DNA of 64,000 nt from Bacteroidota bacterium (GTDB taxonomy: Bacteria > Bacteroidota > Bacteroidia > Chitinophagales > Chitinophagaceae). Shown here piece after piece: positions 43,237 to 52,358 of this stretch (positions are counted from its first letter, which is position 1; each line of letters begins with the position of its first letter). The notes under the pieces were generated by a model, which was not told the origin of the DNA, ran no database searches, and saw only the letters and a program-made list of their open reading frames with translations. The stretch spans positions 1 through 64,000 of the forward strand of contig JAEZEI010000064.1 in NCBI GenBank assembly GCA_023417815.1. Direction: 5' to 3'. Position numbers and translations under genes: made by a program.

Positions 43237-43722
43237 ATGCAGTTTATAGTGCGGATAATTTTCGGGATCATCCTGCTTTTCATTTTTCTTGCAGGAGCCA
43301 TCTTTATCATCTTTACGTTCGGTCGTTCTTCATATGACACCACCTCTTTCACCAATGCAGGCTTTGCGATCTTCGCAGGATGTGCCTCAGTAAGTTTTGC
43401 CTGGGCAAGAAATCTGAAAGAACTGGAGGATACGAAGGATCTTTACAAAGTGAACAGGCATGGAGAAAACCTTTTCCTCAGTGCACTTTGTTTCATTATC
43501 GCATCGCTCATGAAATATCTCCTGTTGCATAAGGAGGATATAATAAATGACAGGATCCTCAGTTATACCGGTTTTATGGTTCCTGTATTGAATATAATGG
43601 GAGCGTCGTTATTCTTCCTGGCGTATATCAATGCATGGGTATCCATTTTCGGCTTGTTACGGATACTCTTCCGCAAATCACTGGAATCAAAGAATGAGTA
43701 TATCGATAATTCCGGGATCTAG
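43237..43722 (+). CDS. Four-helix membrane protein, unknown
   Basis: The 161-residue protein has about four membrane helices: one at 5-28, one at 38-58 (NAGFAIFAGCASVSFAWA), one at about 80-95 and one at 112-145 (VLNIMGASLFFLAYINAWVS). The loops are charged. The start ATG at 43237 lies 52 bases after the previous stop. No family is recognised, and it has no clear functional link to its neighbours. Confidence 0.68.
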   Translation: MQFIVRIIFGIILLFIFLAGAIFIIFTFGRSSYDTTSFTNAGFAIFAGCASVSFAWARNLKELEDTKDLYKVNRHGENLFLSALCFIIASLMKYLLLHKEDIINDRILSYTGFMVPVLNIMGASLFFLAYINAWVSIFGLLRILFRKSLESKNEYIDNSGI

Positions 43723-43816
43723 ATTGTAATACCATTACCCCCTCATGACTTCATCATCATAATAATATTTTCAAAGGAGCACTTATATCTTCCGGAACCC
43801 GGTAAAGCATCTGCCA

Positions 43817-43824
43817 TAAATTTG
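43817..43824 (+). promoter_or_regulatory. Bacteroidota -7 element at a possibly leaderless GTG start
   Basis: TAAATTTG is an exact TAnnTTTG match whose last base is 4 bases before the GTG at 43829. It also contains an in-frame stop (TAA at 43817), which rules out a start further upstream. The message would begin about at the GTG. Confidence 0.45.
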
Positions 43825-43828
43825 CAAG

Positions 43829-44593
43829 GTGCAGTTCGTAAAAGAAGAATCAATAGTCAGGCGCATCTGGGGAAGCAGCGATACCATCCTGGTGATCTTT
43901 GCCGGATCAGCAGCGGAATTTGCATTGAATAAAGCTGTAGACTGGCTCTATTACACCGGCAGGTTACCGTCTGACCCGATAGGGAGACTGTTTTCAACAG
44001 TAGAATATGCCCGGCTGATCGTTTTCTCAAGCCAGGAAAAGGCAGAAGCAGCCATCAAAAGAATATCTTCAATTCATACGTCTGTTGAAAACTCCCGAGG
44101 TTTTAAGATACCTGACTGGGCTTACCGTGATGTACTATTCATGTTGATCGGCTACTCCATAAGTGCATTTGAACTTTTACATAGGAAACTTTCTGTCGCC
44201 GAAAAGGAAGAGGTGTTCAGTGTTTTTTACAGGGTCGGGATCGGAATGGAACTCAGGGGCCTTCCCAACAACTATGATGAGTTCTGTAAAATGCGTGAAG
44301 AACATATGAAGAATGACCTTGCACATTCTTCCTTTACTGACGACCTTTTCCTGCAATACCGAAAACATCTTGGCGATTTTCGATACAGGATCCTGCGGGG
44401 AACCCAGGCAATGTTGGTCCCGCCCCGGGTTAAAGAACTTACCGGGTTGAAAGACCCATTGTTGATGCGCTTTTTACTGTCATGCTACAAGGTAGGCAGG
44501 GTCGTTGGGTTGGATAATGTTGCAAAAGAATTACTCCTTCCTTCACAATATAAGAAAAGGATCAAGTCTCTCGATGTTTACGCGCAGAAGTAA
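43829..44593 (+). CDS. Oxygenase MpaB family protein (DUF2236-like)
   Basis: The 254-residue protein fits the DUF2236 plan: SDTILVIFAGSAAEFALNKA (usual GGPRALLLQ-type region), DPIGRLFSTVEYARLIVF, a central helical part with DWAYRDVLFMLIGYSISAFELLHRKLS, and ELRGLPNNYDEFCKMREEHM. The family includes MpaB and the rubber oxygenase Lcp, which bind haem b. In typical members the helix carries a WVH-like His where this protein has YRD, so haem binding and activity are uncertain. The start is the GTG at 43829, since an in-frame stop lies at 43817. It overlaps the TspO-like gene by 32 bases in convergent orientation. Confidence 0.75.
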   Translation: MQFVKEESIVRRIWGSSDTILVIFAGSAAEFALNKAVDWLYYTGRLPSDPIGRLFSTVEYARLIVFSSQEKAEAAIKRISSIHTSVENSRGFKIPDWAYRDVLFMLIGYSISAFELLHRKLSVAEKEEVFSVFYRVGIGMELRGLPNNYDEFCKMREEHMKNDLAHSSFTDDLFLQYRKHLGDFRYRILRGTQAMLVPPRVKELTGLKDPLLMRFLLSCYKVGRVVGLDNVAKELLLPSQYKKRIKSLDVYAQK

Positions 44594-45341
44594 ACACCCT
44601 GATCAGTGCGAATAAAAGAACAGTACCGATACTTGCAAGGATCACTTTTTCGAGTATTAGGGTCTCTCCTTCCTGCTCCCGGGCTTTCAGTATCCCAAAT
44701 AATCCCCAACAAATCGTTATTGCATAAAACAGGTTCCGGCGCCAGACTCCTAATAATAAAGCCAGCAATGCAGCCGCAATAACCATTATCACTGCCCACG
44801 TTTCTTCGTTGCCGCCCAGATCAATTTCCGATTGAACCAGGGCTGCGCTGACATTAGCAATAATTGCAACACTTATCCATCCCAGGTATATGCTGAAAGG
44901 GATATCGAACATAACTTTCTCTCCAACAGGTTTAAAGGGACGTGGCAAACTGCCTTTAATATGAACTCTTATCAGGCTAAGCAATAGCAGGAACATTATG
45001 GCAACTCCTATCCATAACTGAAAGTTATGCCAGGCCACCAACCAGGCAGCATTCGCGAGGCAGCTTATAATAAAATAAGAAAGAACCCGGGGTTCAGCCC
45101 TGTTATCATTCCTGAAAGCATACACTATTCTCGAAATAACAAAAGCTAACAGCAGAGTATAGATAACGCTCCAGATCGAAAAAGTAAAGCCTGCAGGGGT
45201 AAATAAATTATAGAACCGGTCACTTACAGCACCTGTTTCAACCCCATTCAACGGCTGGGTTACTGCCAATATATTCATGATGATCATAAGAATATAACAC
45301 AACAGGGCAACTATCGAGAGTGATTTTGAATTTGTTTTCAT
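44562..45341 (-). CDS. TspO/MBR-like membrane protein
   Basis: The 259-residue protein has about seven membrane helices. The motif LFTPAGFTFSIWSVIYTLLL is the sign of TspO/MBR-related proteins, and LANAAWLVAWHNFQLWIGV continues the pattern. The length is greater than the usual 160-residue five-helix TspO, so it belongs to the longer relatives often annotated as tryptophan-rich sensory protein. TspO binds porphyrins and is linked to oxygen and light responses; a specific role here is not shown. It overlaps the MpaB-like gene by 32 bases convergently and is divergent from the gene at 45409. Confidence 0.78.
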   Translation of the reverse strand: MKTNSKSLSIVALLCYILMIIMNILAVTQPLNGVETGAVSDRFYNLFTPAGFTFSIWSVIYTLLLAFVISRIVYAFRNDNRAEPRVLSYFIISCLANAAWLVAWHNFQLWIGVAIMFLLLLSLIRVHIKGSLPRPFKPVGEKVMFDIPFSIYLGWISVAIIANVSAALVQSEIDLGGNEETWAVIMVIAAALLALLLGVWRRNLFYAITICWGLFGILKAREQEGETLILEKVILASIGTVLLFALIRVFTSARKHRET

Positions 45342-45383
45342 TGATCAAAATTTTTCCTTCTAAATCTGGCGTAACCTTTGTCG

Positions 45384-45397
45384 TATTTCATGAAATA
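45384..45397. promoter_or_regulatory. 14-bp palindrome in divergent spacer
   Basis: TATTTCATGAAATA is a perfect 14-bp palindrome in the 67-base spacer between the divergent starts at 45341 and 45409. It is placed like an operator shared by both genes. No regulator is identified. Confidence 0.35.
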
Positions 45398-45408
45398 AAA
45401 CAGTTATC

Positions 45409-45639
45409 ATGAAACGCTATTTCATTACTGGTAATGCCAGGGACGAAGCCGGGGGAAGCTATAACGATAAACATACCAAAAAAGATGAACCCGTTGGAAA
45501 AGAGAAACCTGTGAAAGATGAGGATAAGAAAAAGGATGAAAAACACAGTACCTTCAGGGATGCGCTTCAACAATGGTCAAACGACAATGAACGTGACATT
45601 GCAGAAGATAATTCCACTCCCTTAAGGTCTAACTTATAA
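45409..45639 (+). CDS. Small hydrophilic, probably disordered protein
   Basis: The 76-residue protein is very rich in Lys, Asp, Glu and Asn (KDEPVGKEKPVKDEDKKKDE) and has no hydrophobic core. It starts MKRYFITGNARDEAGGSYND. It looks like an intrinsically disordered stress-type protein, similar in style to the product of 54870-55073. No family is recognised. Its stop directly abuts the desaturase gene in convergent orientation, with no terminator between them. The coding probability is moderate, supported by the good start position and the divergent palindrome. Confidence 0.55.
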   Translation: MKRYFITGNARDEAGGSYNDKHTKKDEPVGKEKPVKDEDKKKDEKHSTFRDALQQWSNDNERDIAEDNSTPLRSNL

Positions 45640-46689
45640 TTACATTCTTTCTTCCTGCCCGCGAATATTAAGCGGCTTATTGGAATAATGTTTCCGAAGA
45701 AAATCCTTATGCGAATTATGATAGGAAGAAACGGCGCCAATCTTTTTCAGACAAAAAATGTAGATCCAGGCCAGGTCGAGCTGGTAGGAAAGAAACCCTG
45801 CGCGGGCACTGCCTGGATACAGGTGGTGGTTATTATGCCATTCACCAGCGAACAGGCCTGGCCGTAACTGGTTTATTGAAAGATTACTGCGGTCGAAATC
45901 AATCCCTTCTTTATGCATTTCCTTTCCTTTTCCATGACCTGTATAATTAAAGGCACGAACCAATATAAACCAGGCAAGGGCTGCGCTGAAGATAGTTGTT
46001 GCCAGGGCATGACCACCAATAAAATAGAATGCAGCATACCAAAATAACCAATTCCCGATCCAGGATAGAACTGCATAGGTTGGGGTCACCACTGATCCCC
46101 TATTCTTATATTGCTCATACGTATTAATGCTTACTCCTGTGTTCCGCATAAAATGAGCTGCCCGGTTATAATCCTTTTCATCAAGATCCTTGCTGATACT
46201 TTGATGATTTACATCAGACAGCATGCAGTACCAAAAACCTCCCTTTGGATTATAGGGATCCCCCGGCATGTCTGATTTTACATGATGAACATGGTGTGAG
46301 ATCACATATATCTCTTCCGGGAAGGTCTTGATTACCAGGTTTTGAGTGATAAACCTGAAGAGCGGGTGACTAAACGTATAAGCGTTGTGCGTACAAAAAC
46401 GGTGAAACCAAATGGTTCCGTGGGTTCCCATAACGATCATTGCATAAAACAGGAAAACGATAGCCAGCTTCCAGGTAAAATATTCTGTAATGAACAGGTA
46501 TAGGAAAGGCAACATGAGCGTAGCCATTAACCAGCTCATTAACGAGATCCAGTTCCTGATATCCCTGAATATGTTGATACGCCTGAAAGCCTCATCAAAT
46601 AATTGTTTAATTGTAGGAACGACCAATTCGCCTTTTTCATTCTTCCAGCCATAAGAAGGCTCTTGTAATACGATATCAATAAATGCCAT
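45640..46689 (-). CDS. Fatty acid desaturase (acyl-CoA/acyl-lipid type)
   Basis: The 349-residue membrane protein has the three His boxes of the desaturase family: HRFCTH (96-101), HHVHH (132-136) and HNNHHLYPGSAR (about 282-293). Helices lie at about 50-90 and 190-240. The order and spacing match delta-9-type acyl-CoA or acyl-lipid desaturases, di-iron enzymes in the membrane that put double bonds into fatty acids, often in response to cold. Redox partners are not present next to it. The start is the ATG at 46689. Confidence 0.88.
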   Translation of the reverse strand: MAFIDIVLQEPSYGWKNEKGELVVPTIKQLFDEAFRRINIFRDIRNWISLMSWLMATLMLPFLYLFITEYFTWKLAIVFLFYAMIVMGTHGTIWFHRFCTHNAYTFSHPLFRFITQNLVIKTFPEEIYVISHHVHHVKSDMPGDPYNPKGGFWYCMLSDVNHQSISKDLDEKDYNRAAHFMRNTGVSINTYEQYKNRGSVVTPTYAVLSWIGNWLFWYAAFYFIGGHALATTIFSAALAWFILVRAFNYTGHGKGKEMHKEGIDFDRSNLSINQLRPGLFAGEWHNNHHLYPGSARAGFLSYQLDLAWIYIFCLKKIGAVSSYHNSHKDFLRKHYSNKPLNIRGQEERM

Positions 46690-46829
46690 GCAGGTGCTTC
46701 TGTTTTTATGGGTTCTGGTAAATATATACCATAAATTGTATTTACAGGATTGATTAACGTTATATTACCTATGAGTAGTTATTTGAGGGTAATTGTAATC
46801 ATTGTTATTTGCAAACATTAACTAAGCTT

Positions 46830-47291
46830 ATGAAAGTTTTACCTGTATATGTAGCATTTGTGCTGCTTGCCTGTTCAGCAAAGAACAGTGATGAAAATAA
46901 ACCCCTGCAAAATCATTCCGAAAAAGATTCCCGCTCAGAAACCGTATCAAGGAAGTTTCGCGGAACTTTCTCCAATGGCATGAAGGGAGATTCCATCTTT
47001 TTTAATATATCCCAGGATGGAAAGAGACTGGAAAATTTGACATTCAAAGGTTACTGGAGATGCAATGGTCGCCTGGAGTCGATGCTGGCCGGACCGGATG
47101 GAAGTTTTCCTATTGAAAATAATAGGGTTTCAGGCAATATTACCGAACCCCCTGATGGTGGTTCCACAGCCTGGTGGTTTGAGTTGGAGGCTGATCTTAA
47201 AGGGTCCTCTGCTTCCGGCAACTTCCGCATGGCCATAAATAATATGGGATGTGATACCTATAAACTGAAGTGGACAGCTTCAGCGTATTAA
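46830..47291 (+). CDS. Putative lipoprotein, unknown
   Basis: The start at 46830 gives MKVLPVYVAFVLLACSAKNS, a signal peptide with lipobox ending at Cys15; the longer frame starts 21 bases earlier. The mature part has a short Ser/Asp-rich linker, then a beta-rich domain with RKFRGTFSNGMKGDSIFF, FKGYWRCNG and KWTASAY at the end. Two further Cys residues, in WRCNG and GCDTYKL, may form a disulfide. I do not recognise a family. No terminator is seen after it. Confidence 0.72.
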   Translation: MKVLPVYVAFVLLACSAKNSDENKPLQNHSEKDSRSETVSRKFRGTFSNGMKGDSIFFNISQDGKRLENLTFKGYWRCNGRLESMLAGPDGSFPIENNRVSGNITEPPDGGSTAWWFELEADLKGSSASGNFRMAINNMGCDTYKLKWTASAY

Positions 47292-47423
47292 TTTTCCGGT
47301 TTGCGGGTTATGGAAAATTGTCGGATATTAGGTTACCGGGAATAAAAAACCACAGTAATTGGAAAAATTCCATACTGAACAATTCTGGTAACATAATTGC
47401 ATAGCTTTCCTAAACTTACCAAT

Positions 47424-47810
47424 ATGAGTCAAACAGCACCCGCAGCCAGGAAACTGAAAAAGATCCTCATCATTGAAGACGAAGGAGATATTTGCCTCCT
47501 GTTGAATATCATTCTCAATGGCGATGAAACAGAGATCGAACATGTAAATTCGCTTTCAAAAGCCAGGGAATTCCTCGACAATGAGAATCCTGATATCATT
47601 CTTCTTGATAATAAATTACCTGATGGTCTTGGCATTGATTTTATAAGTCATATCCGGAAGCTAAATCCTAATGCACGTATTGTGATGATCTCCGGATTTC
47701 ATGCCGCCACAGCTCGTGATATTGCCCTTGCCAATGGCGCAGATGTTTTCCTCGAAAAACCGTTCACGAGGGAGCAGCTTTGCAAGTCCATTGAAGGCAC
47801 CGGGTGTTAA
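47424..47810 (+). CDS. Single-domain response regulator
   Basis: The start at 47424 (ATG; MSQTAPAARKLKKILIIEDE) is preferred over the TTG at 47397. The 128-residue protein is one receiver domain with the acidic pair Glu18-Asp19, phospho-acceptor Asp62 in IILLDNKLPDG, Ser90 in VMISGF and Lys112 in LEKPFT. No DNA-binding or output domain follows, so it works through protein contacts, as CheY or Spo0F do. No histidine kinase is encoded nearby, so its partner is elsewhere. A terminator-like hairpin follows. Confidence 0.9.
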   Translation: MSQTAPAARKLKKILIIEDEGDICLLLNIILNGDETEIEHVNSLSKAREFLDNENPDIILLDNKLPDGLGIDFISHIRKLNPNARIVMISGFHAATARDIALANGADVFLEKPFTREQLCKSIEGTGC

Positions 47811-47833
47811 AACAGAAACTCCACCAGGGAATT

Positions 47834-47870
47834 AAGCGCAACTCAAATATTGGGATGCGCTTTCTTTTTT
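47834..47870 (+). terminator. Probable terminator
   Basis: AAGCGCA and TGCGCTT form a 7-bp stem around a 15-nt loop, followed by TCTTTTTT. It lies about 25 bases after the response-regulator stop. Confidence 0.65.
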
Positions 47871-47908
47871 CTATGATGTTTTGAGTAATTTCCGTGAAAT
47901 TTTATTTC

Positions 47909-50020
47909 ATGGCCAAAACATTATTACTGACATCGGTGCTCCTGGCTGCAGGTTCCACCATCACCATTGCACAGATGAAATATCCTGAAACCCACAAGCA
48001 ACCTGTTACGGATACTTATTTTGGAACAGCTGTCGAAGATCCATTTCGCTGGCTTGAAGACGACCGCAGCCCTGAGACTGCAGATTGGGTTAGAGCCCAG
48101 AACCAGGTTACACAGGCCTACTTGAATAAAATTCCGTTCCGGGAAGCAATCGGTAAGCGTTATGAAGAAATTTTCAACTATGAAAAAATCTCTGCGCCAA
48201 CTAAAAAAGGAGATTATATCTATTACAGCCGGAACTCAGGACTACAGAACCAGTCCGTTATTTACAGGCAGAAAAAATCCGGTGGAGAACCTGAGATCTT
48301 CCTGGATCCAAATACTTTCTCGGCAGATGGAACCACATCATTGTCCGGAATGAATTTTTCAAAAGATGGAAGCCTGCTGGCATTCCGGGTTTCACAAGGC
48401 GGATCAGACTGGCAGAAAATGGTTATCATAGAAACCAAAACAAAAAAACAGATCGGTGATACCGTTGAGCTGAAATTCAGTGGTGCTTCGTGGAAAAATA
48501 ACGATGGATTTTTCTACAGTACCTATCCCAAACCTACTGAAGCGAGTCTTTTATCTGGAATTACAAACCAACACGCCTTATATTATCACAAGCTTGGGAC
48601 CCCACAATCAGAAGACAAACTGATCTTTGGCGGAGAAAAAACGCCGCGCAGGTATGTTTCCGGTGGAGTAAGTGAAGACCAGAAATGGCTTTTCATTTAT
48701 GCAGCGAACGCAACATATGGATCAGAGGTATATTACCTTGATCTTACAAAGCCTGGTGCGCAGGTAATGCCGTTAGTAACAGACATGACAAATTCTCACA
48801 GTGTATTACGCACGGATGATAAATATTTTTATATCCAGACTGACAGGGATGCACCTAAGAACAGGCTGGTAATTGCGCCCATATCAGATCCATCAGAAAA
48901 GAACTGGAAGACCCTGATAGCTGAAAAACCGGAAGTAATGCGGACAAGTTCTGCCGGAAACTATCTTTTTGTTCATTATATGAAGGATGCGGTAAGCAAA
49001 GTGTTCCAGCATGCCCTGGATGGCAAAATGATCCGGGAAATTTCACTTCCTGGTCTTGGAAGCGCATCAGGGTTTTATGCCGAAAAAGATGATACTGATC
49101 TCTATTATACTTTTACAGGCTATACCACTCCACTTACCATTTACAGGTTGCAACTTGATAATGGTAAAACAGAATTATACAGGAAACCAGCAGTAAAATT
49201 CAACCCGATGGATTATGAATCCAGGCAGGTATTTTACACTTCAAAGGATGGAACGAAGATCCCGATGATCATTACCCATAAGAAAGGCTTAAAACTGGAC
49301 GGCACCAACCCAACTTTACTTTACGGATATGGCGGTTTCAATGTTTCACTTACCCCTTCTTTCAGTACGTCTAACGTAATTCTGCTGGAGAATGGTGGTA
49401 TATATGCCGTGGCTAATATTCGTGGGGGTGGCGAATATGGTAAGGATTGGCATACACAGGGAATTAAAACAAAAAAGCAAAATGTATTCGATGATTTTAT
49501 TGCTGCTGCTGAATACCTGATCTCAAATAAATATACATCGAGCGATTACCTGGCTTTGGAAGGCGGAAGTAACGGCGGCCTTCTTGTAGGAGCGGTAATA
49601 ACCCAGCGCCCGGAATTAGCAAAGGTCGCTTTTCCGGCAGTGGGTGTTTTAGATATGCTCCGATACCATAAGTTCACTGCCGGCGCAGGCTGGGCTTATG
49701 ATTATGGAACTTCTGAAGAAAGCAAGGAGATGTTCGATTACCTGTACAAATATTCACCACTGCATAATTTAAAAAAGGCAGATTATCCTGCTACAATGGT
49801 TACCACTGCCGATCATGATGATCGCGTAGTCCCTGCTCACTCATTCAAGTTTGCCGCAACACTTCAGCAGAATCATACAGGAACTGATCCAGTCTTAATA
49901 CGGATTGAGACAAAAGCTGGCCATGGAGCCGGTACCAGCACAAAACAAACGATAGATCAACAAAAAGATAAATGGAGCTTCATGTTCTATAATATGGGGA
50001 TAGTCCCGTTATATAAATAA
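47909..50020 (+). CDS. Prolyl oligopeptidase (S9A) with signal peptide
   Basis: The start at 47909 gives MAKTLLLTSVLLAAGSTITIAQ, a signal peptide, so the enzyme is exported; the GTG at 47894 would add five residues. The mature 680 or so residues contain the beta-propeller (GTAVEDPFRWLEDD at the start) and an alpha/beta hydrolase domain. The catalytic triad is Ser554 in GGSNGG, an Asp in DHDDRVVP (635-642) and His672 in AGHGAG. Prolyl oligopeptidases cut after Pro in short peptides of about 30 residues or fewer. It is monocistronic with its own terminator. Confidence 0.93.
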   Translation: MAKTLLLTSVLLAAGSTITIAQMKYPETHKQPVTDTYFGTAVEDPFRWLEDDRSPETADWVRAQNQVTQAYLNKIPFREAIGKRYEEIFNYEKISAPTKKGDYIYYSRNSGLQNQSVIYRQKKSGGEPEIFLDPNTFSADGTTSLSGMNFSKDGSLLAFRVSQGGSDWQKMVIIETKTKKQIGDTVELKFSGASWKNNDGFFYSTYPKPTEASLLSGITNQHALYYHKLGTPQSEDKLIFGGEKTPRRYVSGGVSEDQKWLFIYAANATYGSEVYYLDLTKPGAQVMPLVTDMTNSHSVLRTDDKYFYIQTDRDAPKNRLVIAPISDPSEKNWKTLIAEKPEVMRTSSAGNYLFVHYMKDAVSKVFQHALDGKMIREISLPGLGSASGFYAEKDDTDLYYTFTGYTTPLTIYRLQLDNGKTELYRKPAVKFNPMDYESRQVFYTSKDGTKIPMIITHKKGLKLDGTNPTLLYGYGGFNVSLTPSFSTSNVILLENGGIYAVANIRGGGEYGKDWHTQGIKTKKQNVFDDFIAAAEYLISNKYTSSDYLALEGGSNGGLLVGAVITQRPELAKVAFPAVGVLDMLRYHKFTAGAGWAYDYGTSEESKEMFDYLYKYSPLHNLKKADYPATMVTTADHDDRVVPAHSFKFAATLQQNHTGTDPVLIRIETKAGHGAGTSTKQTIDQQKDKWSFMFYNMGIVPLYK

Positions 50021-50040
50021 TTACACCATATTTAAATTTA

Positions 50041-50069
50041 AAGTGTGCCCGATGAGGCACACTTTTTTT
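50041..50069 (+). terminator. Rho-independent terminator
   Basis: AAGTGTGCC and GGCACACTT form a perfect 9-bp stem around CGATGA, followed by T-rich sequence. It ends the prolyl oligopeptidase gene; the minus strand lacks an equally good T-run. Confidence 0.9.
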
Positions 50070-50088
50070 ATTTTTTGATAATGAAAGT

Positions 50089-52251
50089 TTAAGGGTATCT
50101 CGCTGCAGTTGTGTTTTGATTGAACAATTTCAGAACGAAGATGTTCAGGTTTTTGGCAGGGGGGATGTATTCGTTGAACATGGAAAGAGCGAAAGCATCC
50201 TTCTGAAGCCTGCGTGTGATGTCATTCCATACATCCTTCCATACTATGTCCTCCCCTTTCAACAGCCGGGAATTGATCACCGCGATCATTGGATCATTAA
50301 CATGTTTAGAACCCACTTTTTTGGAAACGATCACCTGGGCATCAGGACTGAAGTTCGCAATAGCTAGATTGTTATTGTACCCTCCGCAAGATCCCAGCAG
50401 AACCATTTTTACTGATGGCTGCAGTCTTTCGAAAGTATTACTAAGATGGTAACTGTGTCCACGATGAATCAGGATTGCAGGATGAATATCATTTTTATCA
50501 AGGTAGGCTGCAAGCGCTTTTTGTGCCAGGATATCCTTTGCTTCTTCGTTACTCAATGGCAGGTTTGCATATAGTTCTACCGGCTGTCCCGTACGCGATC
50601 GGATCTCTGTCCACTGTTCCTTTTTCTGTACTTCCCATATTGAATTATCCGAAAATAAGTTCATAAAGCTCTGATAGGATGCTATCCCATCTTTATCCCC
50701 ATAAAACATAACCTGGTGAATTACCTTACCGTTCTTATTCTTGAGCCTGTCGTAACTAAGTAGCTCATGGTTTCCTAACGATGTCCATAAAGGATGACCA
50801 GGATCTTCCTTTTGCACCAGGTCATAAAGATCAAGAAGAATACTGTAAAGCCTTGAACCAAAGTATTGCTGGTTTTGTTTTACCCTGGAGAAATTTTCTT
50901 TCAATTCATCGTGAACCCATTTGTTTATCTCCGGGAATTCTACGACCCCAGTGAAAAGATCAGCCACATCCATCGCGCGTTCAAGCCCGGTTTTGGTGTT
51001 CGTTTCAATATTGCCTATGAACCTGTTAAGTAACTTTCTTGCCACAGGCTTTTCCATCTTGCTCATGAAATCTGGAACAACATTATAGTTGGAAGCAAGT
51101 CGGATGAACTTATGGAACTGGTCATAATTCACCTGGGTGAAAATAGCGTCTGAGGAATTGCCTTTAAGCTTGTCCATCATACGCTTATATAACCCTAGAA
51201 AACTGGAGGTATACAATTCCTCACCGGTTGTAACAATCAGATAATAAATATCCTGGGGACGAAGATCCTTAACAGAAGCAAACCGTTCAGCATCAGGTGA
51301 ATCATGAAGATCATTAATTGTACGTACATAGAAGTAAAGAGACTTCTCTTTAATTGCGTTAAGCATCGCAGCATGAAAACCCTGCTCCACTGAACCTTGA
51401 TCAGTGCGGTTACGCATTGTATTTACAAGCAAGGCAAAATACCTGTTCACATCGGCCCTTTCTTTCAATATCTGTTCTTCAGAAAGCGAACCCTCTGTAA
51501 GTTCTTTGATGAAGGGTGAAAGATCATCCGCATTTTTATTAGTTGAAAGTGAAACAACCTTTTGCACATATGGATTATGGTGACCTTTCAATATCCTGGT
51601 AAGTTCATTATCATTACTACGCAAATAGTTTATCATTTTAACCGGGCTGGCGGAGGCAGATATGAACAGCAGGGAATCTCTGAAATATATGTTCGGATTC
51701 TTTTCCAGGTTTATGAGAATGAAGTCTGGCGCAGAAGCAATCCTTTTATAAGTTGTAAGGTCATCGAGCATGTTACATTCCTTACACTGCCAGAATGTAT
51801 TTGCAATAAGCCTGGTGCTTTGTTCGCCCAGGGGTTTCACTTCTGCCAAATAATCCTGGTTGAACATAAGGGAATGCAAAACCTTCTTATATGATTCCAG
51901 CGCATTTGGGATCTCGTAAAGATCAAGTTTGTTCACATTCAGTCTTTCCTTAATGTTCTTCATAACATATTCCAGGCTTCGGACTCCCTTCACTTTATCA
52001 TCCTGCGGAAGCTTTCTTGCAGTGACCAGGCGGCGCCTGATACTGTCCACTTCCACGTCAATAAACCTGTTCAAACGTTTTACAAGATTGCTGTCAAGTG
52101 TCGGGTGGCTATTCACAGCATAACGAAGTGCATCTTTTTCAATACGCACGTATTCTTCTGCCTTCTTAAGGTTTACCTGTTGTGCATGTGCCTCACTGAT
52201 AAATAAACTGATTGATACTGTAAGTATGATTGCAATTACATTCCTCTTCAT
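50089..52251 (-). CDS. Large periplasmic protein with possible caspase-like His/Cys dyad
   Basis: The start at 52251 gives a signal peptide (MKRNVIAIILTVSISLFISE, then AHAQ); the longer frame adds 30 unlikely residues. The mature part has about 695 residues. About 25-480 appear helical, with WQCKECN (a CxxC) near residue 165. About 490-720 look alpha/beta. There ILIHRGHSYH (His596, His599) is followed 23 residues after His599 by LLGSCGGYN (Cys622). A strand-His and strand-Cys pair in the form GH...SCGG is the pattern of clan CD peptidases (caspases, gingipains, CHAT). No T9SS sorting domain or lipobox is present. The active-site reading is an inference; I know no named family for the whole protein. 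Confidence 0.82.
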   Translation of the reverse strand: MKRNVIAIILTVSISLFISEAHAQQVNLKKAEEYVRIEKDALRYAVNSHPTLDSNLVKRLNRFIDVEVDSIRRRLVTARKLPQDDKVKGVRSLEYVMKNIKERLNVNKLDLYEIPNALESYKKVLHSLMFNQDYLAEVKPLGEQSTRLIANTFWQCKECNMLDDLTTYKRIASAPDFILINLEKNPNIYFRDSLLFISASASPVKMINYLRSNDNELTRILKGHHNPYVQKVVSLSTNKNADDLSPFIKELTEGSLSEEQILKERADVNRYFALLVNTMRNRTDQGSVEQGFHAAMLNAIKEKSLYFYVRTINDLHDSPDAERFASVKDLRPQDIYYLIVTTGEELYTSSFLGLYKRMMDKLKGNSSDAIFTQVNYDQFHKFIRLASNYNVVPDFMSKMEKPVARKLLNRFIGNIETNTKTGLERAMDVADLFTGVVEFPEINKWVHDELKENFSRVKQNQQYFGSRLYSILLDLYDLVQKEDPGHPLWTSLGNHELLSYDRLKNKNGKVIHQVMFYGDKDGIASYQSFMNLFSDNSIWEVQKKEQWTEIRSRTGQPVELYANLPLSNEEAKDILAQKALAAYLDKNDIHPAILIHRGHSYHLSNTFERLQPSVKMVLLGSCGGYNNNLAIANFSPDAQVIVSKKVGSKHVNDPMIAVINSRLLKGEDIVWKDVWNDITRRLQKDAFALSMFNEYIPPAKNLNIFVLKLFNQNTTAARYP

Positions 52252-52358
52252 AACCTGATTACGGGCTTTATAATGAGGATGAATCCAAAATTGCGCCAAT
52301 GATATAACGGGCTGAAATTCAGGAAATAATAGAGTTCCCACGGATGGGTTGGGGAATT

